The notes beneath the pieces were generated by a model that had not been told where the DNA came from, did no database searches, and worked only from the letters and a program-made list of their open reading frames with translations. The position numbers were made by a program, and so were the translations under genes. A stretch of DNA of 64,000 nucleotides from Methyloligella sp. GL2 (GTDB lineage: Bacteria > Pseudomonadota > Alphaproteobacteria > Rhizobiales > Methyloligellaceae): assembly GCF_013341275.1 (NCBI RefSeq), contig NZ_CP054476.1, positions 1,315,501-1,379,500 of the forward strand, written 5' to 3'. Below are positions 19,192-28,016 of this stretch, one piece after another (position 1 is the stretch's first letter; every line of letters starts with the position of its first letter).

Positions 19192-19589
19192 GGCTTGCGC
19201 CACTCCGGCAGCAGATCGGCCGGGGTCAGGGTGTTGTCCGAATTCGGATCGAACCCGGCCGGCTGACCTTTCGGTGCGACCAGAACGGTCGGCGCTTCGG
19301 CTTGCGCCGTCGGAGCGGTGGGATCGATCGTGGCGGTGCCCTGTCCAATGCTCTGGCCGTGCTCGTTGAAGAAGCTCATCACCATGTTGGCGCCGAACTC
19401 GGCCTTGGCCATGAAGATGTTGAAGGCATCCTTGCTTTTGATGCAGGCGTCCGGATTGCGCTGGCAGAAGCCGCTGACATCCTGGATGGCGGTCTGGGCC
19501 GTGCCCAGCACGTCGGTCTGCTGTTGCCGGTCGGTCGGCAGTAGCAGGATGATGATGACGATCCAGAAGGCGAATCGAATGAGAAACAT
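19179..19589 (-). CDS. DUF5330 family membrane-anchored protein
   Basis: 136 residues. An N-terminal hydrophobic segment (FLIRFAFWIVIIILLLP) acts as a membrane anchor or uncleaved signal. The rest matches DUF5330 from Rhizobiales (TAIQDVSGFCQRNPDAC, then AKAEFGANMV), with two cysteines (C42 and C49) that may pair in the periplasm. The tail is Pro/Thr-rich and ends LLPEWRKPQGT. Unknown function. Confidence 0.82.
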   Translation of the reverse strand: MFLIRFAFWIVIIILLLPTDRQQQTDVLGTAQTAIQDVSGFCQRNPDACIKSKDAFNIFMAKAEFGANMVMSFFNEHGQSIGQGTATIDPTAPTAQAEAPTVLVAPKGQPAGFDPNSDNTLTPADLLPEWRKPQGT

Positions 19590-20013
19590 GACTGTGCCCT
19601 TTATCCCTTACGGGGCCCTTCGGGTCCTTACGTATTCCCTCGGATAAGGTAGGTATACAGCCTCCGCGATAAGGCGGCGTCACTTTCGATCCTGCAATTT
19701 AAGCTGAGATTGAGCGGAATTTTCCTCAAATTTTATTTGTCTCGATTTTATGAGAACTTGAATAAAATTTTCGAGAGATTTGTCTAAAATTGAATCTATC
19801 TCGCCGAGCTAGCCGCGATAGACCTTGGCTTGCTGCCAAGGGGCAGATCCGGTGGATCGTGACGGCGATGTCATGCTTTCGAGGCGCCGAAACGGGTTTT
19901 GAGTCGTCGGCCGAAAATCCGCAACTGGGCCTTTGCCGCTTTATGCTTCTTTAAGTCAGCGGCTCCGATAATAGCCTAAATGAATCGGGGAGATAGCGGC
20001 GAACCGCTCCGGT
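19590..20013. other. AT-rich intergenic region
   Basis: 424 bases between divergent genes. Part of it (19690-19800) is strongly A+T-rich. It presumably holds the promoters of the DUF5330 gene and the PAS kinase; no clear -35/-10 pair or RNA gene is seen. Confidence 0.5.
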
Positions 20014-21798
20014 ATGCGTATAGTGAGTAATGAGAGTCTGCGTGGGTTTTCCGCCTATTTCGGTTCCCTCGTCAATGCATCGGTACGTGACGATCCGCTG
20101 TTAGCGGCACGCCATCAATCCTTCATCACCTCCCATATCCTGGGCGGCGTTCTGGCGCTGTGCGTGTTCCCCATCTATCTGGTGACGGTGGGCAAGCCCT
20201 CGCTGCTGGGCGCTTTCGTCTTTCTCTGGTTTTTGTCGCCGATCGCGATCGCCGTGTTCCTGTCGCGGACCGGTAAGTTCGCTGCCGCGCATCTGATCTC
20301 GGCGGGGAATTTCGTCGGGCTGATCGGGTTCTCGGCCTGGCTGACCGGCGGCATCACCTCGTTCCTGATTCCATGGATGGTGGTGGTGCCGGTGGAAGCG
20401 GCCATGGCGACGAACCGCAAGGTCGTGGCGTGGGCCGGCGCGTTCGCCTGCGCCGGACTTGCGGTGCTGGGGCTCGGCAGCGTTTTGGGTCTGGTGCCGG
20501 CGCCCTATGTGCTTCCCGTGCCCGCTTCGCTTCTGGCATTTGGCGGCGTGGTAACGGCGGTGCTCTACGCGGCCGGGATCGCGGTCTCGGTGCAGATGCT
20601 GCACAGCCGCTCGGAGGAAGTGGCTCGGCTCGGCGAGGAGCGTTACCGGCTGCTGGCCGAGAACGTGACCGACATGATCACCCGTCACGACGAGAAGGGG
20701 CGGGTGCTGTTCGCATCGCTCGCTTCCCAGCAATTGCTCGGTGTGTCTGGCGCCAATCTGATGGGCGGCGGTCTGTTCGACCGAGTACATGTGGCGGACC
20801 GGCCGGCCTTCCTGACCGCGCTGTCGCGGGCCTGTGCGCGCAACGAATCGATCGCCGTCGAATTCAGGCTGCGGCGCCAGCTCGCAGGCGCTGCGCCGGA
20901 CTATATCTGGACCGAGATGCGCTGCCGTCCGATGCGGCTGGCGGATGGACGGCGCGACGCCAAAGGATCGATCATCGCGGTGACGCGCGATATCTCCGAG
21001 CGGAAACAGCAGGAGGCCGTGCTGCTGCAGGCGCGGGACCAGGCAGAGAGCGCCAGCCGGGCGAAGACCCAGTTCCTCGCCAATATGAGCCACGAGCTGC
21101 GCACGCCGCTGAACGCGGTGATCGGATTTTCGGAGATCCTCAATCGCGAGCTGTTCGGACGGCTGGGCGAGGATCGCTATCGCGACTATGCGCGGCTGAT
21201 CCACGAGAGCGGCCAGCATCTGTTGCAGGTGCTGAACGACATTCTCGACATGTCGAAGATCGAGGCGGGCAAGTTCAACATCGTCAGAGAGCCGTTCGAT
21301 GTGGCGTCGCTGCTGAAGTCTTGCGGCGAGCTGATGCGCACTCAGGCCGATCAGCGGGAAATCAATCTGGCGGTGGAGCTGCCGGAGGACATGCCGGAGC
21401 TTCTGGCCGATAAGCGCGCCTGCAAGCAGATGCTGCTCAACGTGATCTCCAATGCGATCAAGTTCACCGAAGCCGGCGGCACGGTGCAGGTGCGCGCCGA
21501 GGCGTGCCCCGATGCCATCGATCTCATCGTGAGCGACGACGGCATCGGCATTGCCGAGGAAGATGTCGTCAATCTGGGCAATCCGTTCGTCCAGGCCGAC
21601 AATTCCTATAACCGCCGCCATGACGGGGCGGGGCTCGGACTTTCGGTGGTGAAGGGGCTGGTGCGGCTGCATGGCGGCCGGCTCGGGATCGAAAGCGCGC
21701 TGGGCCAGGGCACCACGGTGACGATCAGCCTGCCCAAGGACAAGGACGCCTCGCCCGAGGCGACCGAACGGCTGCCGAGACAGGCTTCCGCCGCGTAA
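20014..21798 (+). CDS. PAS-domain membrane sensor histidine kinase (DivJ-like)
   Basis: 594 residues. Several membrane segments fill residues 40-195, followed by a PAS domain (about 208-330, EERYRLLAENVTDMITRHD to AVTRDISERK), a HisKA domain with the phospho-acceptor H360 in NMSHELRTPLNAVIGFSEIL, and a HATPase domain (N box NAIKFTEAGG, G1 DDGIGIAEED, G2 GAGLGLSVVKGLV). The membrane-PAS-HisKA layout and length resemble DivJ, the kinase that phosphorylates DivK in the alphaproteobacterial cell cycle. The DivJ assignment is an inference; kinase function is certain. No response regulator gene adjoins it. Confidence 0.9.
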   Translation: MRIVSNESLRGFSAYFGSLVNASVRDDPLLAARHQSFITSHILGGVLALCVFPIYLVTVGKPSLLGAFVFLWFLSPIAIAVFLSRTGKFAAAHLISAGNFVGLIGFSAWLTGGITSFLIPWMVVVPVEAAMATNRKVVAWAGAFACAGLAVLGLGSVLGLVPAPYVLPVPASLLAFGGVVTAVLYAAGIAVSVQMLHSRSEEVARLGEERYRLLAENVTDMITRHDEKGRVLFASLASQQLLGVSGANLMGGGLFDRVHVADRPAFLTALSRACARNESIAVEFRLRRQLAGAAPDYIWTEMRCRPMRLADGRRDAKGSIIAVTRDISERKQQEAVLLQARDQAESASRAKTQFLANMSHELRTPLNAVIGFSEILNRELFGRLGEDRYRDYARLIHESGQHLLQVLNDILDMSKIEAGKFNIVREPFDVASLLKSCGELMRTQADQREINLAVELPEDMPELLADKRACKQMLLNVISNAIKFTEAGGTVQVRAEACPDAIDLIVSDDGIGIAEEDVVNLGNPFVQADNSYNRRHDGAGLGLSVVKGLVRLHGGRLGIESALGQGTTVTISLPKDKDASPEATERLPRQASAA

Positions 21799-21906
21799 AG
21801 CGCCAATTGGCGTTTTGTTTAACAACTCTTTAGCTTCGGCGATGACAATAGAGGCGGTAGCCGGATTGGCTGCTTCGTCTATGGGTCCTTACGTTCGCGT
21901 GTCTAA

Positions 21907-22575
21907 ATGAGTTTTCTTTCGCGCCTGGTTTTCGTTGGCTTCATCGCCCTAACCGGCTTGATCACCTACAACGCGCTCTATCTGCAAGATGACCGTTCGG
22001 GTGCGAGCCGGATGGCGTCGCGGCTGCCGGAGGTGCAGCGGCAAGAGCTGCCGGTGCGCAAGCCAGCCCAGCCCGCGGCCGATACGACGACGACCGCCTC
22101 GACCCAGCCGCAAGTGCAGGAGGCCTCGACCGCTCTGGTGACCGCCATCGAGCGCGAGCTTTCGGTGCGCGGCTACGATACCGGCAATGGCGACGGCGTG
22201 GTGACCGATGCGCTGACCAATGCGATTCTCGCCTATCAGCGCGATAGTGGGCTGCCGGAGACGGGAACGCCGACCGACGGGCTCTTACGCAATATCGTGC
22301 TCGGGGTCAGCGTGGCCGACGCCGGCGGTTCCGGCACGGCGGGGGAGGCCAGCTCGTCGGAGGCGATCGTACGCGCCGTGCAAGAGACGCTTGGCGATCT
22401 CGGCTATGCGCCGGGCCCGATCGACGGCATGATGGGCGAGAATACGCGCAAAGCCATCATCGCGTTTCAGAAGGATCGCCGGATTGCGCAATCGGGTGAA
22501 ATCACGCCGGCCCTGCTGGAAGAGATCGAGCTGGTCAGCGGGCGGCAATTCGCCGGCGGCGCGACCTATCGCTAG
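21907..22575 (+). CDS. Peptidoglycan-binding domain protein, two PGB1 repeats
   Basis: 222 residues. An N-terminal membrane segment (LSRLVFVGFIALTGLITYNALYL) anchors the protein, a low-complexity linker (Pro/Thr/Gln) follows, and two PG_binding_1 repeats cover about 75-130 (IERELSVRGYDTGNGDGVVTDALTNAILAYQRDSGL) and 150-210 (VQETLGDLGYAPGPIDGMMGENTRKAIIAFQKDRRI). It probably sits in the inner membrane with its repeats touching the cell wall. It lies 108 bases after the DivJ-like kinase and 18 bases before the DUF1491 gene. Confidence 0.9.
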   Translation: MSFLSRLVFVGFIALTGLITYNALYLQDDRSGASRMASRLPEVQRQELPVRKPAQPAADTTTTASTQPQVQEASTALVTAIERELSVRGYDTGNGDGVVTDALTNAILAYQRDSGLPETGTPTDGLLRNIVLGVSVADAGGSGTAGEASSSEAIVRAVQETLGDLGYAPGPIDGMMGENTRKAIIAFQKDRRIAQSGEITPALLEEIELVSGRQFAGGATYR

Positions 22576-22593
22576 TTTCCGGATGCTTCGCTG

Positions 22594-22944
22594 ATGCGGC
22601 TTCGCAGCGAAGTCTGGGTAAAGGCGTTTCTGCGCCGTCTGCAAGGCGAGGGCGTGCCGGCGGTGATCGTGCGCCGGGGCAATGCCGAAGCCGGGGCGAT
22701 CTTCATCTGCATCAATTGCCTGGACGGAACGGCGCGGCTTTTCGGGCCGGCGCCGGCGGGACTTTCGGTGAGCGATACCGAGCGCCGCTTCACGCCGCTG
22801 CTCGGCGGGAGTCCGAAACCGGAACGGGATGTGAGCGAATATCTGATGCGCCAGGCGGAGTTCGATTCCGATATTTGGGTGGTCGAAGCGGAGGACCGGG
22901 CGGGGCGCAGCTTCCTGGAGGACTGGCTCGCGAGGGACGATTAG
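22594..22944 (+). CDS. DUF1491 family protein
   Basis: 116 residues, the full family length. The pattern LRSEVWVKAFLRRLQGEGVPAVIVRRGNAEAGAIFICIN, then SDIWVVEAEDRAGRSFLEDWL, is that of alphaproteobacterial DUF1491 proteins, whose function is unknown. It follows the peptidoglycan-binding protein gene at 18 bases and is probably co-transcribed with it. Confidence 0.9.
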   Translation: MRLRSEVWVKAFLRRLQGEGVPAVIVRRGNAEAGAIFICINCLDGTARLFGPAPAGLSVSDTERRFTPLLGGSPKPERDVSEYLMRQAEFDSDIWVVEAEDRAGRSFLEDWLARDD

Positions 22945-23085
22945 GGCGTGACACTGGTGCACCGGCTGCGGCAAAGACAAAGATTGGATTAAGGCGCCAT
23001 TAACCATAGGCTCTGCGTAATGACCCTGGGACGCGCCGGTTTGCGCTTTGCAACCGGCATCAACGCAGGACCATGGAGAGCAGAA

Positions 23086-23253
23086 ATGGGAAACATTCTG
23101 CAATTTCGCCTCCGCGAGGACGACAAGCCCGCAAGCGTGCGGGGCGCCGATGCGCCGCGCGGTGAAGTGGTGATTTTTCCCGGCGTCCGGATCGAACGGC
23201 ACGAGACGTCCAAGCCGGCGGAGCAGCCCCGCCAGCGGGCACGCGAGAAATAA
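23086..23253 (+). CDS. Small uncharacterised protein (55 aa)
   Basis: 55 residues from ATG 23086, which has GGAGAGC six bases upstream; the frame extends to 23020 but without a better start. MGNILQFRLREDD and GEVVIFPGVRIERHE look like a short conserved core; the tail is Arg/Pro-rich. Similar short proteins with an IxFPGVRIER-like motif occur in Rhizobiales as I recall, but no function is known. It is convergent with the DUF1254 gene, 6 bases apart. Confidence 0.6.
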   Translation: MGNILQFRLREDDKPASVRGADAPRGEVVIFPGVRIERHETSKPAEQPRQRAREK

Positions 23254-23259
23254 TCCAGC

Positions 23260-23823
23260 TTAGCGCGGCGCTTGATAGGGATGGCAGGACGCCGCCTTGA
23301 GCGCCGTGTCGGCACGGGCGGCGTAGCTTGGGCCGGGAATAGGCGCGCGGATCAGAGCGATGCCTTCGGTTTCCGGCGAGCGCACAACGGCCACTTGCTC
23401 GGCGCCTTCCGGCGCATCGACGCCTTCTTCGATCACGTTCTGATCGGCCGTGGCGACGATCAGCTTGAGGTCGCGCCGCTTCAGATCGGCGCTGCCCACG
23501 GTGTAGAAATTCGCGCCGTCGGGCGAATAGAACGCGACCAGCCAGAGATCGCTGTCGGTCTTCGCGTTGAGCCGGACCGGCCCTTCGGCGAGGTCGAAGC
23601 GGCAGGCGGCATAGCGGATATCCGGTGCCATCATCGGCAGCACCGCTTCTTTCGGCGTGGCGGGGGGAAGCTGGATCAGCGTATTGGCGGGACCGAGCTT
23701 CTCGATCCGGTGCCACGCCGTCTTGGTGGCCAGAGCCGGCAGCGCCATCACCGCGAAGAGATGGATCAGCGCGGCGAGGAACAGGGCAAGCAGGCCAAAA
23801 TAGAGAAGATGTCTCACCGGCAT
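23260..23823 (-). CDS. DUF1254-type exported protein
   Basis: 187 residues. An N-terminal hydrophobic segment (YFGLLALFLAALIHLFAVMALPAL) anchors or exports the protein. The rest (HRIEKLGPANTLIQLPP, RYAACRFDLAEGPVRLNAKTDSDLWLVAFYSPDGANFYTV) matches the short alphaproteobacterial form that pairs with a DUF1214 protein. The start overlaps the end of the DUF1214 gene by 10 bases, so the two form an operon. Biochemical role unknown. Confidence 0.82.
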   Translation of the reverse strand: MPVRHLLYFGLLALFLAALIHLFAVMALPALATKTAWHRIEKLGPANTLIQLPPATPKEAVLPMMAPDIRYAACRFDLAEGPVRLNAKTDSDLWLVAFYSPDGANFYTVGSADLKRRDLKLIVATADQNVIEEGVDAPEGAEQVAVVRSPETEGIALIRAPIPGPSYAARADTALKAASCHPYQAPR

Positions 23824-24404
23824 ACCGTCCGTTCGATGGTGGGGAGACGCTCGGTGTCGATGGCGCCGATGCCGCGCTCGTCGGTCTCCGTCGGTTCGTA
23901 AATCCGCAGCAGCAAGGTGAGATCGCGGCCCGGGTCGGCGCCGGTGGGCAGCCAGTTCTCCGGCCGTGCGTTCTGCGCCAGGATCATCCGATAGCTGCCA
24001 TCGGTGCGGCGCAGCACCTCCTCGCTATTGAAGCTATAGCGATCCGACGGGTTGGCGATCGGCCGCCCTTCGCCATCATAAAGCGCCAGCGACCACCAGC
24101 GCGCCTGGAGCGGCTGGCCGACGAGCAGATATTCGCAATCGGAGGTGAGGGGGCTGCCTTGATTGTCAGCGTCGGCGGAGAAGTAGCGCACCGTGGTGGA
24201 GGTGACCGGTAGGCGGCCGCTCTTGGCGAGATAGGCGCGGGTATAGAGATCGGCGTCCGGGTGGCCTTCCGACGGCCAGCTCATCCACGGGCCGGCATGC
24301 TCGGTGGCGTAGGGAACGCCGTGGCGGATGACGAGCAGAGCCGAGCCGATGCCGAGCGCGAGCGCCACCAGGAAGGCCGCAATTCCAAGAAGCAAGAAGC
24401 GCAT
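23814..24404 (-). CDS. DUF1214-domain membrane protein
   Basis: 196 residues from ATG 24404 (a TTG at 24443 would add 13 residues). One N-terminal membrane segment (FLLLGIAAFLVALALGIGSALL) precedes the DUF1214 domain: ARWWSLALYDGEGRPIANPSDRYSF, then SYRMILAQNARPENWLPTG and LLLRIYEP. Paired DUF1214/DUF1254 genes are common in Rhizobiales; the domain is an extracytoplasmic beta structure with no assigned activity. First gene of the two-gene operon. Confidence 0.85.
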   Translation of the reverse strand: MRFLLLGIAAFLVALALGIGSALLVIRHGVPYATEHAGPWMSWPSEGHPDADLYTRAYLAKSGRLPVTSTTVRYFSADADNQGSPLTSDCEYLLVGQPLQARWWSLALYDGEGRPIANPSDRYSFNSEEVLRRTDGSYRMILAQNARPENWLPTGADPGRDLTLLLRIYEPTETDERGIGAIDTERLPTIERTVCR

Positions 24405-24502
24405 TAAGGTCAGGCCGATTCGACGCTGGAAAGACAGGCGCAACCGGAAAGCGTGGCGCGCGGCTTGTCAAGCCTCGCGGGCGCTGCCGGGGATCGCGCC
24501 GG

Positions 24503-26725
24503 TTACGGGGAGGCCGTCCTGACTCGGTCGACCGCATCGTTCTCGGCGCGCTTATCGGGGGCGGGGCGTTGCGGCTCGTCGGGCGGCCAGGTTTCGGTGC
24601 GCTCGCTTTGCGGGCTGAGCGTCGGGGTTTCTTCCAGGAGCGTGCCGATGCGCTCCAGGATGGCGCGGGTGCCGGGCGGCATGTCTTTCAGATTGTCGTC
24701 GCTGGGGGCTGCGATGGGCTTGGTATCGATTGCGGAGGGCGCCATGGCGAGGCGTTGGCGCTCGGCCACCTGGCGCGGGTGCAGAGGCACGCCGGGGATC
24801 TGCGGGATGTTGTCCGTGTCGTGAGCCATGACCATGAAATTGTGCCAGGTCTCGGCCGGGAAGCTGCCACCGGTAACGCGGCCCATGGGGGTGAAGTCGT
24901 CATTGCCGAGCCAGACGCCGACAACGTATTGCCCGGTGAAGCCCATGAACCAGGCGTCGCGATAGTTGGAGCTCGTGCCGGTCTTGCCGACGCTGTTGGT
25001 GTAGTCGAGCTGGGCGCGGCGTCCGGTGCCGGCGACCACCACGGTCTGCAGCATGTTGTTGAGGGTGGCGACGGCCTGCGGATCGAAGATCTGCTTCAGC
25101 GGCGGCTCGTCCCGGTCGCGGGAATAGACCAGCTCGCCGGTCAGCGTCTTGATCTCCTCCACGCCATAGGGCTTCACGTCGAGGCCGCCGGAGGCGAACA
25201 CCGCATAGCCGCCGGTATGCTGCAGCGGGGTCATGCCGGTATCGCCCAGCGCCATGGAGCAGGTCTTCTTCAGATGGGTGATGCCCATCTTCTTCATGTT
25301 GTCGAGAACGACGTCGCGGCCGACATCGAGGGACACCTTCACCGCGACGGTGTTGATGGAGCGGGCCAGGGCGGAGCGCAAGGTCATAGCGCCGCGATAG
25401 CCGCCGGAATAGTTCTTCGGCGACCAGCGCCCGCATTGCACATAGCCGTCGCGCACGATGGTGTCGGGCGTATAGCCGTGCTCCAGCCCGGCCAGATAGA
25501 CATATGGCTTGAAGGAGGAGCCGGGCTGGCGATAGGCCTGGGTGGCGCGGTTGAACTGGCTTTCGCCGTAATCCTTGCCGCCCACCATGGCGCGGACCGC
25601 ACCGTCGGATTCCATGGCGACCAGCGCGCCCTGGTCGAACCGCCGGGAGCGGCTGTAGCGCACCATGGTCTGGTGGATGGCCTGCTCGGCCATCTTCTGC
25701 AGCGGCACGTCGACGGTGGTGCGGGCGACGACGATATGCTGGGACTTGCCCTTGAGCAGCCGGCGCACCTCCTCGAAGGCGTAATCCAAGAACCAGTCGG
25801 GGGCGTAGAAATCGCTACGCTCGACGATCTTCGCCGGGTTCTGGCGGGCGCTATAGACTTGGCCCTCGGTCATATAGCCGGCCTCCACCATATTGCTCAG
25901 CACCTGATTGGTGCGGGCTCTCGAGGCGGCGAGATTGACATGGGGCGCATAGCGGGTCGGCGCCTTGAACATGCCGGCGAGCATGGCGCATTGGGCCAGG
26001 TTCAGATCGCGCACCGACTTGCCGAAATAATATTGCGCTGCCGCCTCGACACCATAGGAGCCGCCGCCGAGATAGGCGCGGTCGAAATAGAGCTTCATCA
26101 GCTCCTTCTTGGAGTAGTGGGCCTCCAGATAGAGCGCGATGAAGGCCTCCTTCACCTTGCGCGAGAGGGAGCGCTCCGGCGACAGGAACATATTCTTGGC
26201 GAGCTGCTGGGTGAGGGAGGAGCCGCCCTGCACCACGGAATCCTCGCGGGCATTGGCGACCATGGCGCGCAAAGTGCCGAAGATGTCGATGCCGAAATGC
26301 TCGAAGAAGCGCCGGTCCTCGGTGGCGAGCGTCGCCTTGATCAGGTTGTCGGGGATCTCCTCAAGCGGCACCGAATCGTCGCGCAAGAGGCCGCGATGGC
26401 CGATCTCATTGCCGTAGCGGTCGAGGAAGGTGACGCTGTACTCGTCGGAGAGGTTGATCTTGCCTTGGGCGATATCGAAGGCCGGGATGGCGAAGGCCGC
26501 CACGACCAGAAGGCCGGCAGTGCCCATGGTGAGGGATTCGCAGGCGAGCTCGTTCAGCACCTTCCAGGGGCCGCGCGCCTCGAAGCGTCCGAAAAACGTG
26601 GCGTAGGCGCTCATCCAATCGCGGATGCGCATCCAGGCGCCGTAAAGCCCCGAATCGATCCAGGCGTCGATGGCCAGCCAATCGATCAGCTTGCGCCGGC
26701 GCTTGCCGCCGAAAAAGTCCCGCAT
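24503..26725 (-). CDS. Class A penicillin-binding protein (PBP1-type)
   Basis: 740 residues. Builds and cross-links peptidoglycan in the periplasm. A short cytoplasmic N-terminus and one membrane segment (about 67-85) lead into a GT51 transglycosylase domain with catalytic E136 in ATEDRRFFEH and the QGGSSLTQQLAKNM motif, then a transpeptidase with S403-xx-K406 (GSSFKP), S456-I-N458 and K581-T-G-T584. All active-site motifs are intact. The C-terminal 80 residues are Pro/Arg-rich and probably disordered. ATG 26725. Not in an operon with other wall genes here. Confidence 0.95.
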   Translation of the reverse strand: MRDFFGGKRRRKLIDWLAIDAWIDSGLYGAWMRIRDWMSAYATFFGRFEARGPWKVLNELACESLTMGTAGLLVVAAFAIPAFDIAQGKINLSDEYSVTFLDRYGNEIGHRGLLRDDSVPLEEIPDNLIKATLATEDRRFFEHFGIDIFGTLRAMVANAREDSVVQGGSSLTQQLAKNMFLSPERSLSRKVKEAFIALYLEAHYSKKELMKLYFDRAYLGGGSYGVEAAAQYYFGKSVRDLNLAQCAMLAGMFKAPTRYAPHVNLAASRARTNQVLSNMVEAGYMTEGQVYSARQNPAKIVERSDFYAPDWFLDYAFEEVRRLLKGKSQHIVVARTTVDVPLQKMAEQAIHQTMVRYSRSRRFDQGALVAMESDGAVRAMVGGKDYGESQFNRATQAYRQPGSSFKPYVYLAGLEHGYTPDTIVRDGYVQCGRWSPKNYSGGYRGAMTLRSALARSINTVAVKVSLDVGRDVVLDNMKKMGITHLKKTCSMALGDTGMTPLQHTGGYAVFASGGLDVKPYGVEEIKTLTGELVYSRDRDEPPLKQIFDPQAVATLNNMLQTVVVAGTGRRAQLDYTNSVGKTGTSSNYRDAWFMGFTGQYVVGVWLGNDDFTPMGRVTGGSFPAETWHNFMVMAHDTDNIPQIPGVPLHPRQVAERQRLAMAPSAIDTKPIAAPSDDNLKDMPPGTRAILERIGTLLEETPTLSPQSERTETWPPDEPQRPAPDKRAENDAVDRVRTASP

Positions 26726-26853
26726 GTCTCAACCCAAGCCGAAGTTGTAAGCGAAAAAACCTATAGCGCGATTGCGGCGCTTTGTTGGGATTTTCTGAAA
26801 ACTGCCAGAGGCTTCGAACCTGCTTCGAACCTGCCGGTGCGATACGCGGAGGC

Positions 26854-27225
26854 TCAGTTCTCGGCGTAGCCGGTCACCGTGCCGGCGGCGACATCGGCCG
26901 GATCGGCATCCGGGTTGAAGCCTTTATCTTGCATGCAGTTGCGGAAATCGCGCTCGGCGGAGCCGGGGCGCAGCCGCGAGAAGATCGACACCACGGATTT
27001 GATGCCGCGTTTGCGGGTTTCCGCCTCGCATTGGACCTTGGCGGCGGCGAGGGCTTCGGCCCGGGTCTTGGAGGTATCGCCGAGGATCTGGAACTCGTCG
27101 GTGGGGAGCTTGTCCTTGCTGCAGCCGGCGAGGCCGAGCCCGACGCCGGCCATGAGGGCGATACAGAGGCTCGCGCTCAGCGAAAAGCGGCGACGAGACG
27201 AGTGTTGAGGCTTCTGCGGCCCCAT
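26854..27225 (-). CDS. Small uncharacterised lipoprotein
   Basis: 123 residues from ATG 27225. A signal peptide ends in a lipobox (GLGLAGC, cysteine near residue 34), so the mature protein should be a lipid-anchored periplasmic or outer-membrane protein. The rest has a paired-cysteine pattern (VQCEAETRKRG, RDFRNCMQDKGFNPD) that recalls small Rhizobiales lipoproteins. The open frame continues to 27318, but that part lacks a signal and is not preferred. Function unknown. Confidence 0.75.
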   Translation of the reverse strand: MGPQKPQHSSRRRFSLSASLCIALMAGVGLGLAGCSKDKLPTDEFQILGDTSKTRAEALAAAKVQCEAETRKRGIKSVVSIFSRLRPGSAERDFRNCMQDKGFNPDADPADVAAGTVTGYAEN

Positions 27226-27520
27226 TTGTTTCAGACTGACTTTCGACAAGCGACTAGGTCCCCCAGCGCGCCCCTTTTTATAGAAGCATGCGCCTTTGCA
27301 TGATGACAGCAGTTTCATGTTGGAGGCGGACTATTTCAGGGCAAATGCGCGGCGGGAAGAGGCATTGCGCCTCATTTAAGCGTTTTCGACGGGTTTTTGC
27401 CGGAGCGTTGCCGGTCTGCTGCAGACACCGAAACGTGAAGGGAGGAGGGCTGCGGCCGGATGTCGCGAAGGCCGCCGACAGGCTATGGTTGGCGGGGCGG
27501 GCAATGATGGAGGTGTCGCG

Positions 27521-27925
27521 ATGAGAAATCGGGCGATGGCCGCGGCGACCCTCGCGGTGCTGCTGGCGGCGACGGGGTTCGGAGGCGCGGCGCGCGCGGC
27601 GGCGCTGTGCACCGATGGCGATGCGGAGACGAAGATCGCCTGCCTTTCGGACAAGGTGGCGGGCCTGGAGGCGAAGCTTGCCGAGGTGGAAAAGCAGCTG
27701 GCGGGCAAGGCCGAGGCGATGGACCCGGATATTCCGGGGCAGCGGCCGGATGACGATATCGTGCGCTTCAACTCGCCGGTCGCCTTGCGCAATCAGGATA
27801 TGCGGATCTTTCCGCGCTGCCTGGACAATCCCGGGCCGGACAGCCCGAATCTCACCGCGGTGATGGCGACCTCATGCGCGCCGGCGGCGGGACAGACCTG
27901 GCATATTACGCGGCCTTCGCATTGA
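27521..27925 (+). CDS. Uncharacterised secreted protein with short coiled coil
   Basis: 134 residues from ATG 27521, which has GGAGGTG seven bases upstream. A cleavable signal (AAATLAVLLAATGFGGAARA) is followed by a cysteine-flanked charged stretch with coiled-coil character (CLSDKVAGLEAKLAEVEKQLAG) and a C-terminal domain with two cysteines (FPRCLDNPG, ATSCAPAAGQTWHI). Not recognised. It is the last core gene before the AT-rich accessory island. Confidence 0.7.
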   Translation: MRNRAMAAATLAVLLAATGFGGAARAAALCTDGDAETKIACLSDKVAGLEAKLAEVEKQLAGKAEAMDPDIPGQRPDDDIVRFNSPVALRNQDMRIFPRCLDNPGPDSPNLTAVMATSCAPAAGQTWHITRPSH

Positions 27926-28016
27926 GGGGAGTTTGCGGTGGTAGTGGGCGGTTCCGCGGAAGTCAGGGAGGTGGTTAGTTGGGCATCCTCGTATCTTGAT
28001 CAGGGCTAACGGTGGC

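Noticed and set aside
24569..26869. 766-codon open frame antisense to the penicillin-binding protein
   Set aside because: It is the high-GC mirror of a gene with complete GT51 and transpeptidase motifs; the translation is low-complexity (Gly/Ala/His/Leu) with no domain.
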